From Aquabacter sediminis (GTDB lineage Bacteria; Pseudomonadota; Alphaproteobacteria; Rhizobiales; Xanthobacteraceae): 64,000 nucleotides of DNA. The notes under the pieces were generated by a model. That model was not told the DNA's origin and did not search any database. It saw only the letters and a list, made by a program, of their open reading frames with translations. Shown here one piece after another: positions 63,863 through 64,000 of this stretch. The stretch's first letter is position 1. Each line of letters starts with the position of its first letter. Both the position numbers and the translations under genes were made by a program. The stretch spans positions 62,001 to 126,000 of the forward strand of contig NZ_JARBFX010000004.1 in NCBI RefSeq assembly GCF_028863665.1, in the 5' to 3' direction.

Positions 63863-64000
63863 ATGCCGTCAAACACTGAGATCACCGTTTCCCAGCTCTC
63901 CCGTCTCATCGGTCTTCCGGGCGCGCCTGCGATCATCGACGTGCGTATGAGAGACGACATCGACGCGGACCCGCGTCGGCTACCGGCGTCAAGCCGGTAC
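63863..64000 (+). CDS. Rhodanese-domain protein (3' part missing)
   Basis: The first 46 codons of a gene cut by the window edge. The start VSQLSRLIGLPGAPAIIDVR resembles the rhodanese domain of proteins found in chromate or other metal-resistance clusters. The active-site cysteine would be downstream of the window, so the assignment is tentative. Confidence 0.65.
   Translation, partial: MPSNTEITVSQLSRLIGLPGAPAIIDVRMRDDIDADPRRLPASSRY

Overview
The window looks like part of a high-GC alphaproteobacterial genome, most likely Hyphomicrobiales (Rhizobiales). The reasons are the rhizobial-type Trb/RlxS conjugation module, the alphaproteobacterial repA/parA/DUF2840/traF block, a palindromic intergenic repeat of the kind common in Rhizobiales, and the gene order of the nitrate reductase cluster. 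This assignment is an inference from gene content; there is no rRNA or tRNA in view.

1-5584 and 15135-37007 form one integrative conjugative element (ICE), almost all on the minus strand. It holds the Trb type IV secretion genes (trbB-C-D-E-J-K-L, with trbL running off the left edge), a CopG protein, the TraG coupling protein and the RlxS relaxase. Next come a lytic transglycosylase, the TraF peptidase, DUF2840, a ribbon-helix-helix protein, ParA, RepA, an AlpA-like factor, a frameshifted DUF2285 gene and regulators. DUF736, a FitAB toxin-antitoxin pair, DUF2493, a Toprim protein, a ParB-like protein and DUF932 complete it. A complete IS66-family element (19511-22468) with a perfect 8-bp target duplication sits between the transglycosylase and the relaxase and appears to split a small ORF. 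No integrase or att site is visible, so the right limit of the ICE is unknown.

5585-15134 is a defence cargo between copG/traG and trbB. It holds two CBASS anti-phage operons in tandem. The first is a type II-short set: CD-NTase, stand-alone E2-like protein and CapV-type patatin phospholipase. The second is a complete type II set: CD-NTase, Cap2 E1-E2 fusion, Cap3 JAB peptidase and a two-transmembrane SAVED effector of Cap14 type. Upstream and divergent lies an HTH plus HExxH-peptidase pair resembling CapH/CapP. A sigma-70-like promoter in the gap has a palindrome placed at the expected transcription start, which suggests a repressor-plus-protease switch for the tandem system.

37118-60705 is nitrogen-oxide metabolism. 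It includes nnrS, an unusual flavin reductase-PAS fusion, and a large minus-strand operon running narK(fused)-narG-narH-narJ-narI-ppiC-unknown-carbonic anhydrase-moaA-mog-CopD-like. Divergent from narK is a cysteine-free Crp/Fnr regulator resembling NarR, with a perfect FNR-type box in the shared gap. Then follow nirB-nirD, a formate/nitrite channel and a PP2C phosphatase-kinase fusion. Nitrate respiration and nitrite ammonification or assimilation are therefore encoded side by side, with molybdenum-cofactor genes co-transcribed with the molybdoenzyme.

60918-64000 is a nickel/cobalt resistance-like patch: a broken rcnA, an MFS pump with a His-rich tail, a DedA/YqaA-like protein, an intact HxxxxH Ni/Co exporter and the start of a rhodanese-domain gene cut by the window edge. 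Regions 3 and 4 could be ICE cargo or chromosome; the window does not decide this.
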